The translations under genes were made by a program, and so were the position numbers. A DNA stretch of 64,000 nucleotides from CBDCXF01 sp965223755 (GTDB lineage: Bacteria > Acidobacteriota > Thermoanaerobaculia > Multivoradales > JAHEKO01): assembly GCA_965223755.1 (NCBI GenBank), contig CBDCXF010000002.1:682001-746000 (forward strand), read 5' to 3'. Positions 9,230 to 17,775 of the stretch are shown piece by piece (the stretch's first letter is position 1; the number at the start of each line of letters is the position of its first letter). A model generated the notes under the pieces. It was not told the DNA's origin. It saw nothing but the letters and a program-made list of their open reading frames with translations, and did not search any database.

Positions 9230-10176
9230 ATCTGCCCCGGCTCGTCTTCCGCTACCTCGACTACCTCGCCCGCGAACGGCGGCTTTCCCAGCACACCGTC
9301 CGCGCCTACGAAGGCGATTTACGCCGGCTTTCGACGTTTCTGGCTGAGGACTATCTCAGCAAGAAGGTGCAAGACATCGAAGCGGCGGAGATCGACGCCA
9401 TCGCCTTGCGCGCGTTCCTTGCTCATCTCGCTCTCACCGGCAAGGCGCGCAGTTCGCAAGGACGTACGCTCTCGGCGATCAAGGGCATGTTTCGCTTTGC
9501 CTGTCGGGAAGGCGTGCTGGACGCCAGCCCAGCGGACGCCATCAAGACGCCTAAAGCGGAGCGTCGCTTGCCACGCCACCTGCGTCCTGACGAAATGAAT
9601 CGCCTGCTGGAGGCTCCCGAGGGTGATGCCCCTGCCGCCCGCCGTGACCGTGCCCTGCTCGAACTGCTCTACGCCACAGGCTTACGGGTCGGTGAACTGG
9701 TGTCCCTGGACTGGGAAGATCTCGACCCTGCCGCGCGCACTCTGCGAGTCGTGGGCAAAGGTGGCAAGGAACGCATGGTGCCGTACGGGCGCCTCGCGGC
9801 CGAAAGCATGATCAAGTGGCAGGAAGCGTGGGAACTCCTAGCCAATCGCCCTTGGGATACCGACCAGTGTGTCTTCCTCAACCAGCGCGGTGGGCGGCTG
9901 AGCGCGCGCTCTGTGCGACGTATTCTGGATCGCTACGTCAACGATGCCGCGGTCACCGGCGGCGTCCATCCACATTCGGTGCGCCACAGCTTCGCCACCC
10001 ATCTGTTAGAAGCGGGGGCGGACCTGCGAACGATTCAAGAGCTGCTCGGACACGCGTCTCTGACCACCACCCAACGCTATACGCACGTGGACATCGATCG
10101 TCTGCTGCACGTCTACCGCAAGAACCATCCACGCGCGAAGCAAACGCACGAGTCAGAGGAAATCGGGGTGGAATGA
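9226..10176 (+). CDS. xerC: Site-specific tyrosine recombinase XerC
   Basis: The 316-residue recombinase resolves chromosome dimers at dif. The N-terminal SAM-like core-binding domain (YLDYLARERRLSQHTVRAYE) covers residues 5-90. The catalytic domain shows ATGLRVGELVSLDWEDLD (Arg), VVGKGGKERMVP (Lys), HSVRHSFATHLLEAG (His-x2-Arg), LGHASLTTTQ and RYTHV (His and the Tyr nucleophile). XerC rather than XerD is inferred from its place between trmFO and hslVU. It overlaps trmFO upstream and the next gene downstream by 4 bp each, so the genes are translationally coupled. No dif-like site was identified in this window. Confidence 0.93.
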   Translation: MNLPRLVFRYLDYLARERRLSQHTVRAYEGDLRRLSTFLAEDYLSKKVQDIEAAEIDAIALRAFLAHLALTGKARSSQGRTLSAIKGMFRFACREGVLDASPADAIKTPKAERRLPRHLRPDEMNRLLEAPEGDAPAARRDRALLELLYATGLRVGELVSLDWEDLDPAARTLRVVGKGGKERMVPYGRLAAESMIKWQEAWELLANRPWDTDQCVFLNQRGGRLSARSVRRILDRYVNDAAVTGGVHPHSVRHSFATHLLEAGADLRTIQELLGHASLTTTQRYTHVDIDRLLHVYRKNHPRAKQTHESEEIGVE

Positions 10177-10709
10177 GTACGAGATTCGCTTGTACTCCCA
10201 GCGGAAGCGTCGAATCGGACCGCAAGCGCCTATTTCGCGGCTTGCTGGCCTTGACTGGACTGGTGCTTGCCTTGGCGATCTGGCTTGCGATTCAGGGTAC
10301 CTATGGCTCTGCGGTAGTGCTCACCATCGTCGCCGCACTCACGACCTATGCCGCGCGCATGTCCCGCGATCTCGACCTTCTCTGGATCGACGTGGAGGAC
10401 GATCGGCAGTTCGCTTTGCAGTTGCGTCGCAAGCGTCTCGCCTATCCTCGACCTTCTGCGGCCCGTCGCCTCAACGAAGCAGAGATCCGCCACTTGAGCG
10501 AATTGACTCGCTGGTCTGGATTTCAAGCTGCGACCGGCGGTTACGATTCAAGCGTCCTCGGTGAAATCGAGTTCTACACCTCCAATCTCAAGACCCCAGT
10601 GCTCATCAGTTGGGACGAAGAAAGAATCGTCGTCAGCCCCGATGACGCAGACGGTCTCGTTGATGCTCTGACCGATTCCGGCCCCACACCCTCTCTCCCG
10701 CCAGGATGA
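10173..10709 (+). CDS. Two-TM membrane protein with a possible bacterial PH-like domain
   Basis: The start is placed at ATG 10173, overlapping the xerC stop (ATGA), giving 178 residues. Two adjacent hydrophobic segments (LLALTGLVLALAIWLAI and VVLTIVAALTTYAA) are separated by a short loop. The C-terminal half is soluble and ends with strand-rich sequence (PVLISWDEERIVVSPDD) followed by a helix (GLVDALTD), which resembles bPH-type domains in small membrane proteins. I do not recognise a specific family. It interrupts the usual xerC-hslV adjacency, and tight coupling on both sides says it belongs to the operon. Confidence 0.75.
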   Translation: MSTRFACTPSGSVESDRKRLFRGLLALTGLVLALAIWLAIQGTYGSAVVLTIVAALTTYAARMSRDLDLLWIDVEDDRQFALQLRRKRLAYPRPSAARRLNEAEIRHLSELTRWSGFQAATGGYDSSVLGEIEFYTSNLKTPVLISWDEERIVVSPDDADGLVDALTDSGPTPSLPPG

Positions 10710-10810
10710 CCCGGAGACAGAACGTGCGAAAACGAACGGCTACGCACGACGAAATCGTCATCGCCGTCGGAAGGGCAGATGGGGGCGGGGATTGCTACAA
10801 TCCGCCGTCC

Positions 10811-11374
10811 ATGCAGCGCTCATCTTCACCCACACTTCGAGCGACGACGATCCTCCTCGTCCGCCGCGACGATCAGGTCTGCTTGGCCGGCGACGGGCAA
10901 GTCACGCTCAACGACACCGTGGTCAAGTCTTCGGCTCGCAAGGTCATGCGAACGCGTGATGGCAACGTCTTGGTGGGCTTTGCCGGTGGCGCCGCCGACG
11001 GTCTGGCGTTGTTCGCTCGCTTCGAGAACAAGTTGCAGGAGTATCAGGGTAATGTCGAGCGCGCCGCAGTTGAGCTGGCCAAGGACTGGCGCACCGATCG
11101 GGCCTTGAGGCAGTTGCAGGCCCAGATGATCGTCAGCTCCATAGAACACAGCTTCCTGGTATCCGGCAACGGCGATCTCATGTCACCCGACCCGGACGGA
11201 TTGATGGCCATCGGCTCCGGAGCCAATACCGCTCTCGGTGCGGCTCGAGCACTGGTGCGGCACACGGCGTTGTCAGCTCGCGAAGTCGCCGTCGAGGCAT
11301 TGCAAATTGCCGCTTCGATCTGCGTCTACACCAACGACCATTTGACCGTCGAAGTGCTGCCCGAAGATGGCTGA
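10811..11374 (+). CDS. hslV: ATP-dependent protease peptidase subunit HslV
   Basis: Threonine peptidase of the HslVU complex, a two-ring proteasome-like chamber in the cytoplasm. Family blocks are clear: TTILLVRRDDQVCLAGDGQ, VLVGFAGGAADGLALF, AAVELAKDWRTDRALRQL, LMAIGSGANTALGAARAL and ICVYTNDHLTVE. From ATG 10811 the protein has 187 residues, with 11 residues before the Thr-Thr that carries the nucleophile, so it would need processing like ClpQ-type or propeptide-bearing relatives. The longer frame from 10706 has no family similarity. The start lacks a clear Shine-Dalgarno sequence, consistent with coupling. It overlaps hslU by 8 bp. Confidence 0.95.
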   Translation: MQRSSSPTLRATTILLVRRDDQVCLAGDGQVTLNDTVVKSSARKVMRTRDGNVLVGFAGGAADGLALFARFENKLQEYQGNVERAAVELAKDWRTDRALRQLQAQMIVSSIEHSFLVSGNGDLMSPDPDGLMAIGSGANTALGAARALVRHTALSAREVAVEALQIAASICVYTNDHLTVEVLPEDG

Positions 11375-12746
11375 CCCTTCTTCCTCGGACCGTCACCTCA
11401 CACTGGAGGATCTAACGCCGCGGCAGACGGTGGCGGAACTCGACAAGTACATCGTGTCGCAGGACGACGCCAAGCGCGCGGTAGCGATCGCTTTGCGCAA
11501 TCGCTGGCGCCGACAGCGGGTTGACCCGCAACTGGCCGACGAGATCGTGCCCAAGAACATTTTGATGATCGGGCCGACCGGCGTCGGAAAGACCGAAATC
11601 GCCCGGCGACTGGCCAAACTGGCCAAAGCCCCGTTCATCAAAGTCGAAGCCAGCAAGTTCACCGAGGTCGGCTACGTCGGCCGTGATGTTGAGTCGATCG
11701 TTCGCGACTTGGTCGAACTCGCGGTGGCAATGGTCAAAGAGGAGTTGCGCGCCGAAGTGGCCGAGGAGGCCGAGCGCCGTGCCGAAGAGCGGCTGCTCAG
11801 CATCCTCGTACCCGGACCTCCTGCGCCGACTCATCCGGCCGCCGATTCCGAAGACAGCGCGCCGGACATGTCCTCCGCTCGCGAGGTCTTTCGCCGCAAA
11901 CTCCGTGACGGGCAATTGGACGACAAGATGGTCGAGATCGAAGTCGAGGAGGATACTGGCTCGGCGTTCCAGATCTTCGGGCCCGGTGGCGGTGAAGACA
12001 TCGGCGCCGGACTCAAGGACATGATGCCGAATCTGTTCTCGCGCCGGCGCAAGTCGAACGTAACCGTGGCGCAAGCGCGGGAAATTCTGTTGCAGCAGGA
12101 ATCGGAGGCGATCATCGATCGCCAGCAAGTTCAGCGGGAAGCGCGGCGTCGAGTCGAAGAGGCGGGAATCGTCTTTCTGGACGAGATCGACAAGATCGCT
12201 TCGCGCGAGGACGGTCGCGGTCCCGACGTTTCGCGCGAAGGAGTGCAGCGCGACCTGTTGCCGATTGTCGAGGGATCGACCGTGTCGACCAAGTACGGAC
12301 CCGTGCGCACCGACCACATCCTGTTCATCGCCGCCGGAGCTTTCCACGTCAGCCGGCCTTCGGATCTCATTCCAGAACTTCAGGGCCGCTTTCCCATCCG
12401 CGTCGAACTGTCGGCGCTGGGTCAGGAAGAGTTCGTGCGCATCCTGACCGAGCCCGAGAACGCTCTGACACGCCAGTACCAAGCGCTGCTCGAAACCGAA
12501 GGCCTGGAAATCTCTTTTACCGACGATGCCATCGAAGAAATCTCACGCCTCGCCGTCGAGGTCAACGATTCCACCGAAAACATCGGCGCTCGACGGCTTG
12601 CCACCTTGATGGAGAAGCTACTCGAAGAGGTGTCATTTGAAGCCCCGGACATGAGCGGCGTGCAGCTCAACTTGGACGGAGAGGCTGTGCGCAAAGCCCT
12701 GGGCGATATCGTTGGAGACAAGGATCTGAGCCGTTATGTCCTCTAA
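11367..12746 (+). CDS. hslU: ATP-dependent protease ATPase subunit HslU
   Basis: The 459-residue AAA+ unfoldase feeds substrates to HslV. Walker A is GPTGVGKTEIARRLA (Gly69-Thr76), the GYVGRD pore motif follows, and Walker B is IVFLDEIDKIA. Between the Walker motifs lies the variable I-domain (about residues 115-245). Sensor regions include NIGARRLATLMEKLLEE, and the protein ends DKDLSRYVL, the C-terminal tail that docks into HslV. The gene starts inside hslV and its end overlaps the next gene by 11 bp. Confidence 0.97.
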   Translation: MADPSSSDRHLTLEDLTPRQTVAELDKYIVSQDDAKRAVAIALRNRWRRQRVDPQLADEIVPKNILMIGPTGVGKTEIARRLAKLAKAPFIKVEASKFTEVGYVGRDVESIVRDLVELAVAMVKEELRAEVAEEAERRAEERLLSILVPGPPAPTHPAADSEDSAPDMSSAREVFRRKLRDGQLDDKMVEIEVEEDTGSAFQIFGPGGGEDIGAGLKDMMPNLFSRRRKSNVTVAQAREILLQQESEAIIDRQQVQREARRRVEEAGIVFLDEIDKIASREDGRGPDVSREGVQRDLLPIVEGSTVSTKYGPVRTDHILFIAAGAFHVSRPSDLIPELQGRFPIRVELSALGQEEFVRILTEPENALTRQYQALLETEGLEISFTDDAIEEISRLAVEVNDSTENIGARRLATLMEKLLEEVSFEAPDMSGVQLNLDGEAVRKALGDIVGDKDLSRYVL

Positions 12747-14070
12747 GCACTCTCTTTCAGCAAAGATCTTGCTGACCGCGACGGCAATGTCGTTGATTGT
12801 CTCGGCCTGCGGCCGCAAAGGAGATCCGATTCCTCCACCGTCGCTCGCACCGGCTCGGGTAGACGACTTGCAAGCAGTCCAGCGTGGCTCTGAGATCGTT
12901 CTTCGCTTCAGCTATCCATCGGCAACCGAGAGTGGCTTGCCCTTGGGCGAGTTCGAGGGAGTTGAAGTCTTGCGCTTTGAACGATTGGCCACCGAACTCA
13001 TCGAAGGCAACGACGAAGAGGGCGAAGAAACTCTGATGGATGGCGACGAGGCTTCTGAATCGAACTCGGAGGTCCTTGACGGAGAGCAGACGGACGACAC
13101 CCCAATGCCGGAAGACGAGATGGATGACGAGCAGGACGCAGATGGCCCCGACGAGGACTCCGCCGAGGCTGCTACCGATAGGGCGCCTGTGACCGAGCCC
13201 AGCATCGACGACCTCGAAGCTGGGCTGGAACTCCTCGACGAGGAAACGGAAGAGGCTCTCGAGGAAGACAACACTCCTCCTTTGCCGACGGTCGACGCGG
13301 TGACCTTCGCCAGCCTCGCTGGGGTCATTGAATCATTGGATGCGGAACAAGTCGGCCGTTTGGTCGAAGGCAATGACGTCGTCGTCCGTCTGCGCGATGA
13401 GACCTTTCGAGAAGAGCCTTGGGTTCACGCATATGCCATCGTGTTGCAAGCCAATGGACGTCGTTCCGGTCTTTCCAACATCGCTTCGGTCGTGCCAGCG
13501 GCGCCGCCGCCGGCTGTGGTCAGCTTGATCGTGGAACCAAACCAAAGCGGCGTCGAGGTCACCTGGGAAACGATCGACGACGACACCATCGTCGGCTACA
13601 ACGTCTACCGCCGACCTGCCGAAGCGCAGGAGTTTTCGACTCCGGTGGCAACTACCGAGGCAGAGGAATCGAGTTTCTTCGACACAGTCGCAGAAATGGG
13701 CCAACGGTGGGTCTACGCCGTCACCGCAGTCGGTGCCCGTGGGGTCGAGAGCCCCTGGGGAGGTCAGCGCGAGATTTTCTATCGCGACATCTACCCACCC
13801 GAGGCTCCCACCGCATTGGTGGCCATTCCCGATGCAACAGGCGTTCGCTTGCTGTGGCGCCACTCGTCGCCCGACGATCACGCTGGATTCATCGTCGAGC
13901 GTACGACCGACGGTGCCACTGTGCAGCTCAATGATGACCCGATCACCGCGCTCGAGTTCACCGACGACGGAGCGGAGAGCGGCGTCGAACATAGCTACCA
14001 AGTGCGCGCCGTCGACCGTAGCGGCAACGCCAGCGAGCCCAGCGAGCCAACATCCGTCTTCGGCCCCTAG
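12736..14070 (+). CDS. Lipoprotein with acidic linker and two fibronectin type III-like domains
   Basis: The 444-residue protein starts with a signal peptide and lipobox (SLIVSAC, Cys25) followed by GRKGDPIPPP, an N-terminus like small LptM-type lipoproteins. A first strand-rich region (about 35-85) precedes a very acidic, low-complexity stretch (about 90-180, many Asp/Glu). Two FnIII-like domains follow (about 245-345 and 350-444), each with the typical W-x-YxVYR and Y-x-VxAVD core (GYNVYRRP, YAVTAVGARG; GFIVERTTDG, YQVRAVDRSG). It is probably an envelope scaffold or surface protein. Function unknown. It overlaps hslU by 11 bp and sits just before dapF in the same operon. Confidence 0.85.
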   Translation: MSSKHSLSAKILLTATAMSLIVSACGRKGDPIPPPSLAPARVDDLQAVQRGSEIVLRFSYPSATESGLPLGEFEGVEVLRFERLATELIEGNDEEGEETLMDGDEASESNSEVLDGEQTDDTPMPEDEMDDEQDADGPDEDSAEAATDRAPVTEPSIDDLEAGLELLDEETEEALEEDNTPPLPTVDAVTFASLAGVIESLDAEQVGRLVEGNDVVVRLRDETFREEPWVHAYAIVLQANGRRSGLSNIASVVPAAPPPAVVSLIVEPNQSGVEVTWETIDDDTIVGYNVYRRPAEAQEFSTPVATTEAEESSFFDTVAEMGQRWVYAVTAVGARGVESPWGGQREIFYRDIYPPEAPTALVAIPDATGVRLLWRHSSPDDHAGFIVERTTDGATVQLNDDPITALEFTDDGAESGVEHSYQVRAVDRSGNASEPSEPTSVFGP

Positions 14071-14074
14071 GGGC

Positions 14075-14878
14075 ATGGCTACCGTTCCCTTCTACCGCCT
14101 GTCCGGCGCCGGCAACGATTTCCTCGTGCTGGTGGAGCCGCGCGAGGAGCCTTCTGGCGAGTGGGTTGAGGCGGCTTGCTTGCGAGGAGTCGCGTTGGGA
14201 GCTGACGGACTCTTTACCTTGCGGCGCAAGTCTGATGGCGCCGTTCGCATGGTCCACTACAACTCCGATGGCGGAAGAGCGGAACTCTGCCTCAATGGAA
14301 CCCGGTGCGCGGTTACCCTCGCCACTCAACTGGGGTGGGGCGAACGGATCGCGATCGAGACCGACAGCGGAGTTATCCACGGAACGCGTGTCGACGAATC
14401 GACGGTTGAACTGCAGTGGCAATGGGACGCACCGCCGATCGCCAAAAGATCGTTACACCTCGAAGATACCCTCAATGTCGAGGTCTCGGTCCTCGACGTT
14501 GGCGTGCCCTATGCGGTGATGCTGTGGCAGGGCGACATCACTACCGCGCCGGTCGCCGAACTGGGGACGGTGATTCGCAATCACAAAGACCTCGCTCCTC
14601 GTGGGGCCAATGTTGCGTTTGCCCAATCGACTGGGGACAACGACGCGGTGATGCGGTCCTTTGAACGCGGAGTCGAGGGGGAAACGCTGGCTTCTGGCAC
14701 TGGAGTCATCGCCACAGCCCGATGCTTGGCGAAAGGGGCTACGCCCTTCACCGTGACCACCATCGCCGGCTTTCAACTCACCGCTTGGTTTGAGGGAAGC
14801 TCGGCGAACCTACGCGGTGACGCCCGACTGCTGGCGAGTGGAGAGATGCACCCGCAATCCCTCCTGCTGGATTCTTAA
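14075..14878 (+). CDS. dapF: Diaminopimelate epimerase-like protein, second catalytic Cys replaced by Ser
   Basis: From ATG 14075 the protein has 267 residues. It shows the DapF N-terminal block FYRLSGAGNDFLVLV and the first active-site region YNSDGGRAELCLNGTRC with Cys72. DapF converts LL- to meso-diaminopimelate for lysine and peptidoglycan using two cysteines as acid and base. The second active-site block reads GETLASGTGVIATARC, so the expected Cys is Ser207 (codon TCT, one base from TGT). Either this is a variant epimerase, one with another substrate, or a weakened enzyme. It lies 4 bp after the FnIII lipoprotein gene, last in the trmFO-hslVU operon. Confidence 0.88.
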   Translation: MATVPFYRLSGAGNDFLVLVEPREEPSGEWVEAACLRGVALGADGLFTLRRKSDGAVRMVHYNSDGGRAELCLNGTRCAVTLATQLGWGERIAIETDSGVIHGTRVDESTVELQWQWDAPPIAKRSLHLEDTLNVEVSVLDVGVPYAVMLWQGDITTAPVAELGTVIRNHKDLAPRGANVAFAQSTGDNDAVMRSFERGVEGETLASGTGVIATARCLAKGATPFTVTTIAGFQLTAWFEGSSANLRGDARLLASGEMHPQSLLLDS

Positions 14879-14885
14879 GTGATCC

Positions 14886-14909
14886 CGCGTACGCCCTGTA
14901 CGCGTCTTT
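14886..14909. terminator. Hairpin between convergent dapF and fecA-like genes
   Basis: A perfect 7-bp stem (CGCGTAC / GTACGCG) with a 5-nt loop is followed by TCTTT on the plus strand. It lies between the stops of two convergent genes, so it is probably a weak intrinsic terminator for the dapF operon. The T-run is short. Confidence 0.45.
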
Positions 14910-14924
14910 GGGCGCCGAACTGTT

Positions 14925-17111
14925 CTAAAAGTCCACTTTCGCGCCGACCACCAGCGACCTGGACATCCCCGGCCGCAAGCCAGCGGGCCGCCTGGCGGTC
15001 AGATAGGTCTCGTCGACCACATTGCGAAGCTGAGCGAAAACTCGGTAGGAACCGATGCTGCGCTCGGCGGCCAGGTCGAAGGTCCAGCGGCGGGGAATCC
15101 CGGTGCCGTCGACGATCGGGCCGCGGCCGGCGGTCGTGCGCATGGTGTCGTTGAAGTTGCCGTCGAGGCTGAGAGCCAAGTTGCCGCGCTGCAGTCCGAC
15201 CCCCAGGGTGAACTGATGTTGGGGCACGTAAGGGATCTCATCACCTTTCTCGACCCGCGGCGCCCAGTCGGCGAATGAGGTCTCGAAACTGGTGCTGAAC
15301 TCGGTGTCTGTGTAGGTATAGACGGCGCGCACCGGCATCCGCGTCGCCGAGTTGAGTTCAACCTCCCACACCACCGAAGCTTCCAAACCTTGGATCTCTG
15401 CAGCGCCGCCGTTAAATTGCTCGCCTGAGCCCTCTCCGCCACCGGAAAGCGTGTCGGTCCCCAGAAGGTTGTCGTAGTCGTTGTAGAACAGGGTCGCCTC
15501 GGCTGCCAAGCCGCGACCGGAGTAACGCCATCCAAACTCCAAATTGTCGCTTTCTTCCGGTTCCACCTCTTCACGCGAACCTGGGGTCGGTGGCGAGAAG
15601 CCTTGATAGACGCCAGCAAACCAGGAAGTGCGCTCACCGGCTTGGTAGTGGAGCCCGAAGCCGGGGACAAGTTTCGTGACTTCGTTCTCGCGCACCATCA
15701 AATCGGTTCCTTCGCGTAATGGATCCGCCTTGCCGAAGTCAATGCGCTGCAAATCGATGCTTTCGAAGCGGGCCCCCGGAATCAGCGTCCAGCGTCCGAA
15801 CGCAATGCGATCTTCAATGAAGACCGCGGTCGCCGCGGCGGAGGCGACGCGATTGGCCTGGCTTCCCGGTGACCCGAGGGCGGCCAACATCGGACGACCG
15901 GCCAAAATAGCGTAGCGATCCTCTTCTTGAAATCGGTCTTCTTCGTCGCGGTGGACCCGCAAGCCGATTTCCAGGTCGTGCCGGACCCGGACCCCGAAGT
16001 GCGTCCCCAGGTGGAACTCTACCCCTCGCGAGAAGTAGTCGCGACGATTGTTGCGCACGGACAGTGCGTCTGCGCTATCCAACTCACCGCGAAGAACGGC
16101 GAGCTCCTCGGCGAACTGGGTGGGATCGGCCAACACTCGGTCGACGTTGGTGCCCGATACCGACTGTAACTTGTGCCAGTTGCGGAAGAAATCATTGTTG
16201 TAGGCCACTGCGGTCAGATCCAAGGAAGGATTCAATTGAGCGAAGTATGAGATCTGTGCCTGCTTGTGTTCGGTGTCGAGGCGATCGGCTGCCGATCCTG
16301 CATAACGGCGAAACGGCGTCGCCGCGAAGTCCGCCTCGGTCAAGCCGACGTACGTTTCGGCGCCGTCTTGCTGGGTCCAGCCCAGCTTGAGTTCGGCCGC
16401 TTGATAGAACTCAGCGTCGTATTTGGACGCAATCCTCAACTTACCCAGTCCGTCGGTGAGATCGAAACCGGTGTCTCCGCCTTCGTCCAATTCCTTAAAT
16501 CCGCTGTGAGAGAGGTGGAAGCCCTCAAGCAGCCAACCGAACCGCTCGTTGGAATCACCAATGTGAGCGTGACCACGCAGTAGGCCATCGCTCCCCAGGC
16601 CGATTTCGGCTTTACCCGCCAGCGATCCGGGGATGCTGGTGGACAGATAGTTGACCACCCCGCCGGTCGTATGCGGCCCTTCGCGTACCGCGCTGGTGCC
16701 TTTGCGCACCTCCAGCCCTTCCATGCGGCCAGCCGTCGGTGAGTAGTACGCAGCCGGGGCGGCGTAAGGGGCCGGCGCAATCGGGACTCCGTCCTCCATC
16801 AGGGTCACTTTCTGCGACCTTTCGACTCCAGTGCCGCGAATGCCGATGTTGGGACGCAAGCCGAAGCCTTCTTCCTCTTGCAGGTTGACGCCTGGAACCT
16901 GCCGCAAAGCCCGGTGGATGTCGTTGTAGTCGTGGACTTCGAGTTCGGCGAGACCGAGAACATGAGCCGAACCGGCGACCCGGTCGACTTCGCCCACCAC
17001 CGTCAATTTATCGAAGACCGTTTCGGGTGGATCAACTGTTTCAGGGGGTGCTTCGGCGGCGTTTAAGGTTCCTACAAGCCCACTTAACAATATCCATGCT
17101 GCCAATGTCAT
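14925..17111 (-). CDS. TonB-dependent outer-membrane receptor, FecA-like (ferric siderophore/citrate)
   Basis: The 728-residue protein has a signal peptide (WILLSGLVGTLNAAEA), a TonB-box-like DKLTVVGEV segment, and a plug domain (about 40-160) with IHRALRQVPGVNLQEEEGFG, IGIRGTGVERSQKVTLMEDG and GVVNYLSTSIPG. The rest is a 22-strand barrel ending in SLVVGAKVDF with a terminal Phe, the outer-membrane insertion signal. FecA-like iron uptake is inferred from plug similarity and from the Fur-family gene 23 bp upstream. The two very probably form one iron-responsive operon. The exact ligand cannot be told. Confidence 0.9.
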   Translation of the reverse strand: MTLAAWILLSGLVGTLNAAEAPPETVDPPETVFDKLTVVGEVDRVAGSAHVLGLAELEVHDYNDIHRALRQVPGVNLQEEEGFGLRPNIGIRGTGVERSQKVTLMEDGVPIAPAPYAAPAAYYSPTAGRMEGLEVRKGTSAVREGPHTTGGVVNYLSTSIPGSLAGKAEIGLGSDGLLRGHAHIGDSNERFGWLLEGFHLSHSGFKELDEGGDTGFDLTDGLGKLRIASKYDAEFYQAAELKLGWTQQDGAETYVGLTEADFAATPFRRYAGSAADRLDTEHKQAQISYFAQLNPSLDLTAVAYNNDFFRNWHKLQSVSGTNVDRVLADPTQFAEELAVLRGELDSADALSVRNNRRDYFSRGVEFHLGTHFGVRVRHDLEIGLRVHRDEEDRFQEEDRYAILAGRPMLAALGSPGSQANRVASAAATAVFIEDRIAFGRWTLIPGARFESIDLQRIDFGKADPLREGTDLMVRENEVTKLVPGFGLHYQAGERTSWFAGVYQGFSPPTPGSREEVEPEESDNLEFGWRYSGRGLAAEATLFYNDYDNLLGTDTLSGGGEGSGEQFNGGAAEIQGLEASVVWEVELNSATRMPVRAVYTYTDTEFSTSFETSFADWAPRVEKGDEIPYVPQHQFTLGVGLQRGNLALSLDGNFNDTMRTTAGRGPIVDGTGIPRRWTFDLAAERSIGSYRVFAQLRNVVDETYLTARRPAGLRPGMSRSLVVGAKVDF

Positions 17112-17134
17112 CTTGTACTTGTCTTTCCCACCAG

Positions 17135-17629
17135 CTATCTGCTAGCCGCACTGACGGCGACGTTAGATTCTTGGTTCCAATCGCGCTCTTGACTCCAGCC
17201 GGCACAGATTCCACACAGTCCTTGCACGGTGACTTGGTTTTCCTGGGGTTCAAAGCCGTGTTCCCGGCACAGCCGAGCCAGGGCTTGGTCGACCTCCGGA
17301 CTCAGAAACTCAATCACCTGCGAGCACTCACGACAGATCAGGTGCCCGTGCTCCATCCCCGCATGCAGATGCTCGTAGAGGACTCTTCGATTGCCAGCCT
17401 GAATCTTGTGCACGAAACCCAGGACTTCCATGACCTCGAGGTTGCGGTAAAGGGTCGCGCGGGACACTTGATGACCTTGAGCCTGCATGCGCTGCAAGAT
17501 CTGCTCGACTTCAAGGTGACCGTGCAGTGCGAAGACGGCATCAAACACCGCCAGACGCTCCTGAGTCACACGATGGCCGCGCTGCCGCAGTTTACGAATG
17601 AAGTCTCGTCTTTCTCGAGTTGTGTGCAC
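17135..17629 (-). CDS. fur: Fur-family metal-responsive transcriptional regulator
   Basis: The 164-residue regulator has an N-terminal winged helix (FIRKLRQRGHRVTQERLAVF, then QVSRATLYRNLEVME) and a C-terminal metal and dimerisation domain with HLHAGMEHGHLICREC and GLCGICAGW. The two CxxC pairs fit the structural zinc site. It starts at GTG 17629. It may be Fur itself or a paralogue such as PerR or Zur; the FecA-like receptor immediately downstream favours iron. A 33-bp perfect inverted repeat begins 14 bp upstream, so autoregulation is likely. Confidence 0.93.
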   Translation of the reverse strand: MHTTRERRDFIRKLRQRGHRVTQERLAVFDAVFALHGHLEVEQILQRMQAQGHQVSRATLYRNLEVMEVLGFVHKIQAGNRRVLYEHLHAGMEHGHLICRECSQVIEFLSPEVDQALARLCREHGFEPQENQVTVQGLCGICAGWSQERDWNQESNVAVSAASR

Positions 17630-17642
17630 GGGATAGGCCTCA

Positions 17643-17675
17643 ATCTCTTATTGAGATGCAATCTCAATAAGAGAT
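17643..17675. promoter_or_regulatory. Probable Fur operator: perfect 15-bp inverted repeat
   Basis: Two 15-bp arms (ATCTCTTATTGAGAT and its exact complement) flank the 3-nt centre GCA. The inner part TGAGATGCAATCTCA has the size and outer bases of a Fur box (TGA...TCA). It lies directly upstream of the fur GTG on the minus strand and 100 bp before the divergent gene at 17776, so it could act on both. Confidence 0.8.
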
Positions 17676-17775
17676 ATCTATTCTTCCCCCTATAAGCGCA
17701 CCTGTCAAGCCGATTTCCAACGGCGCACCCGGACCGCTTGGTGTCGGCGGCGTTCCTGCATAGGATGCGTCAGGA

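Noticed and set aside
10793..10801. TGCTACAAT as an extended -10 directly before hslV, implying leaderless transcription
   Set aside because: No -35 partner, and the gene sits inside a tightly coupled operon; a chance match is more likely.
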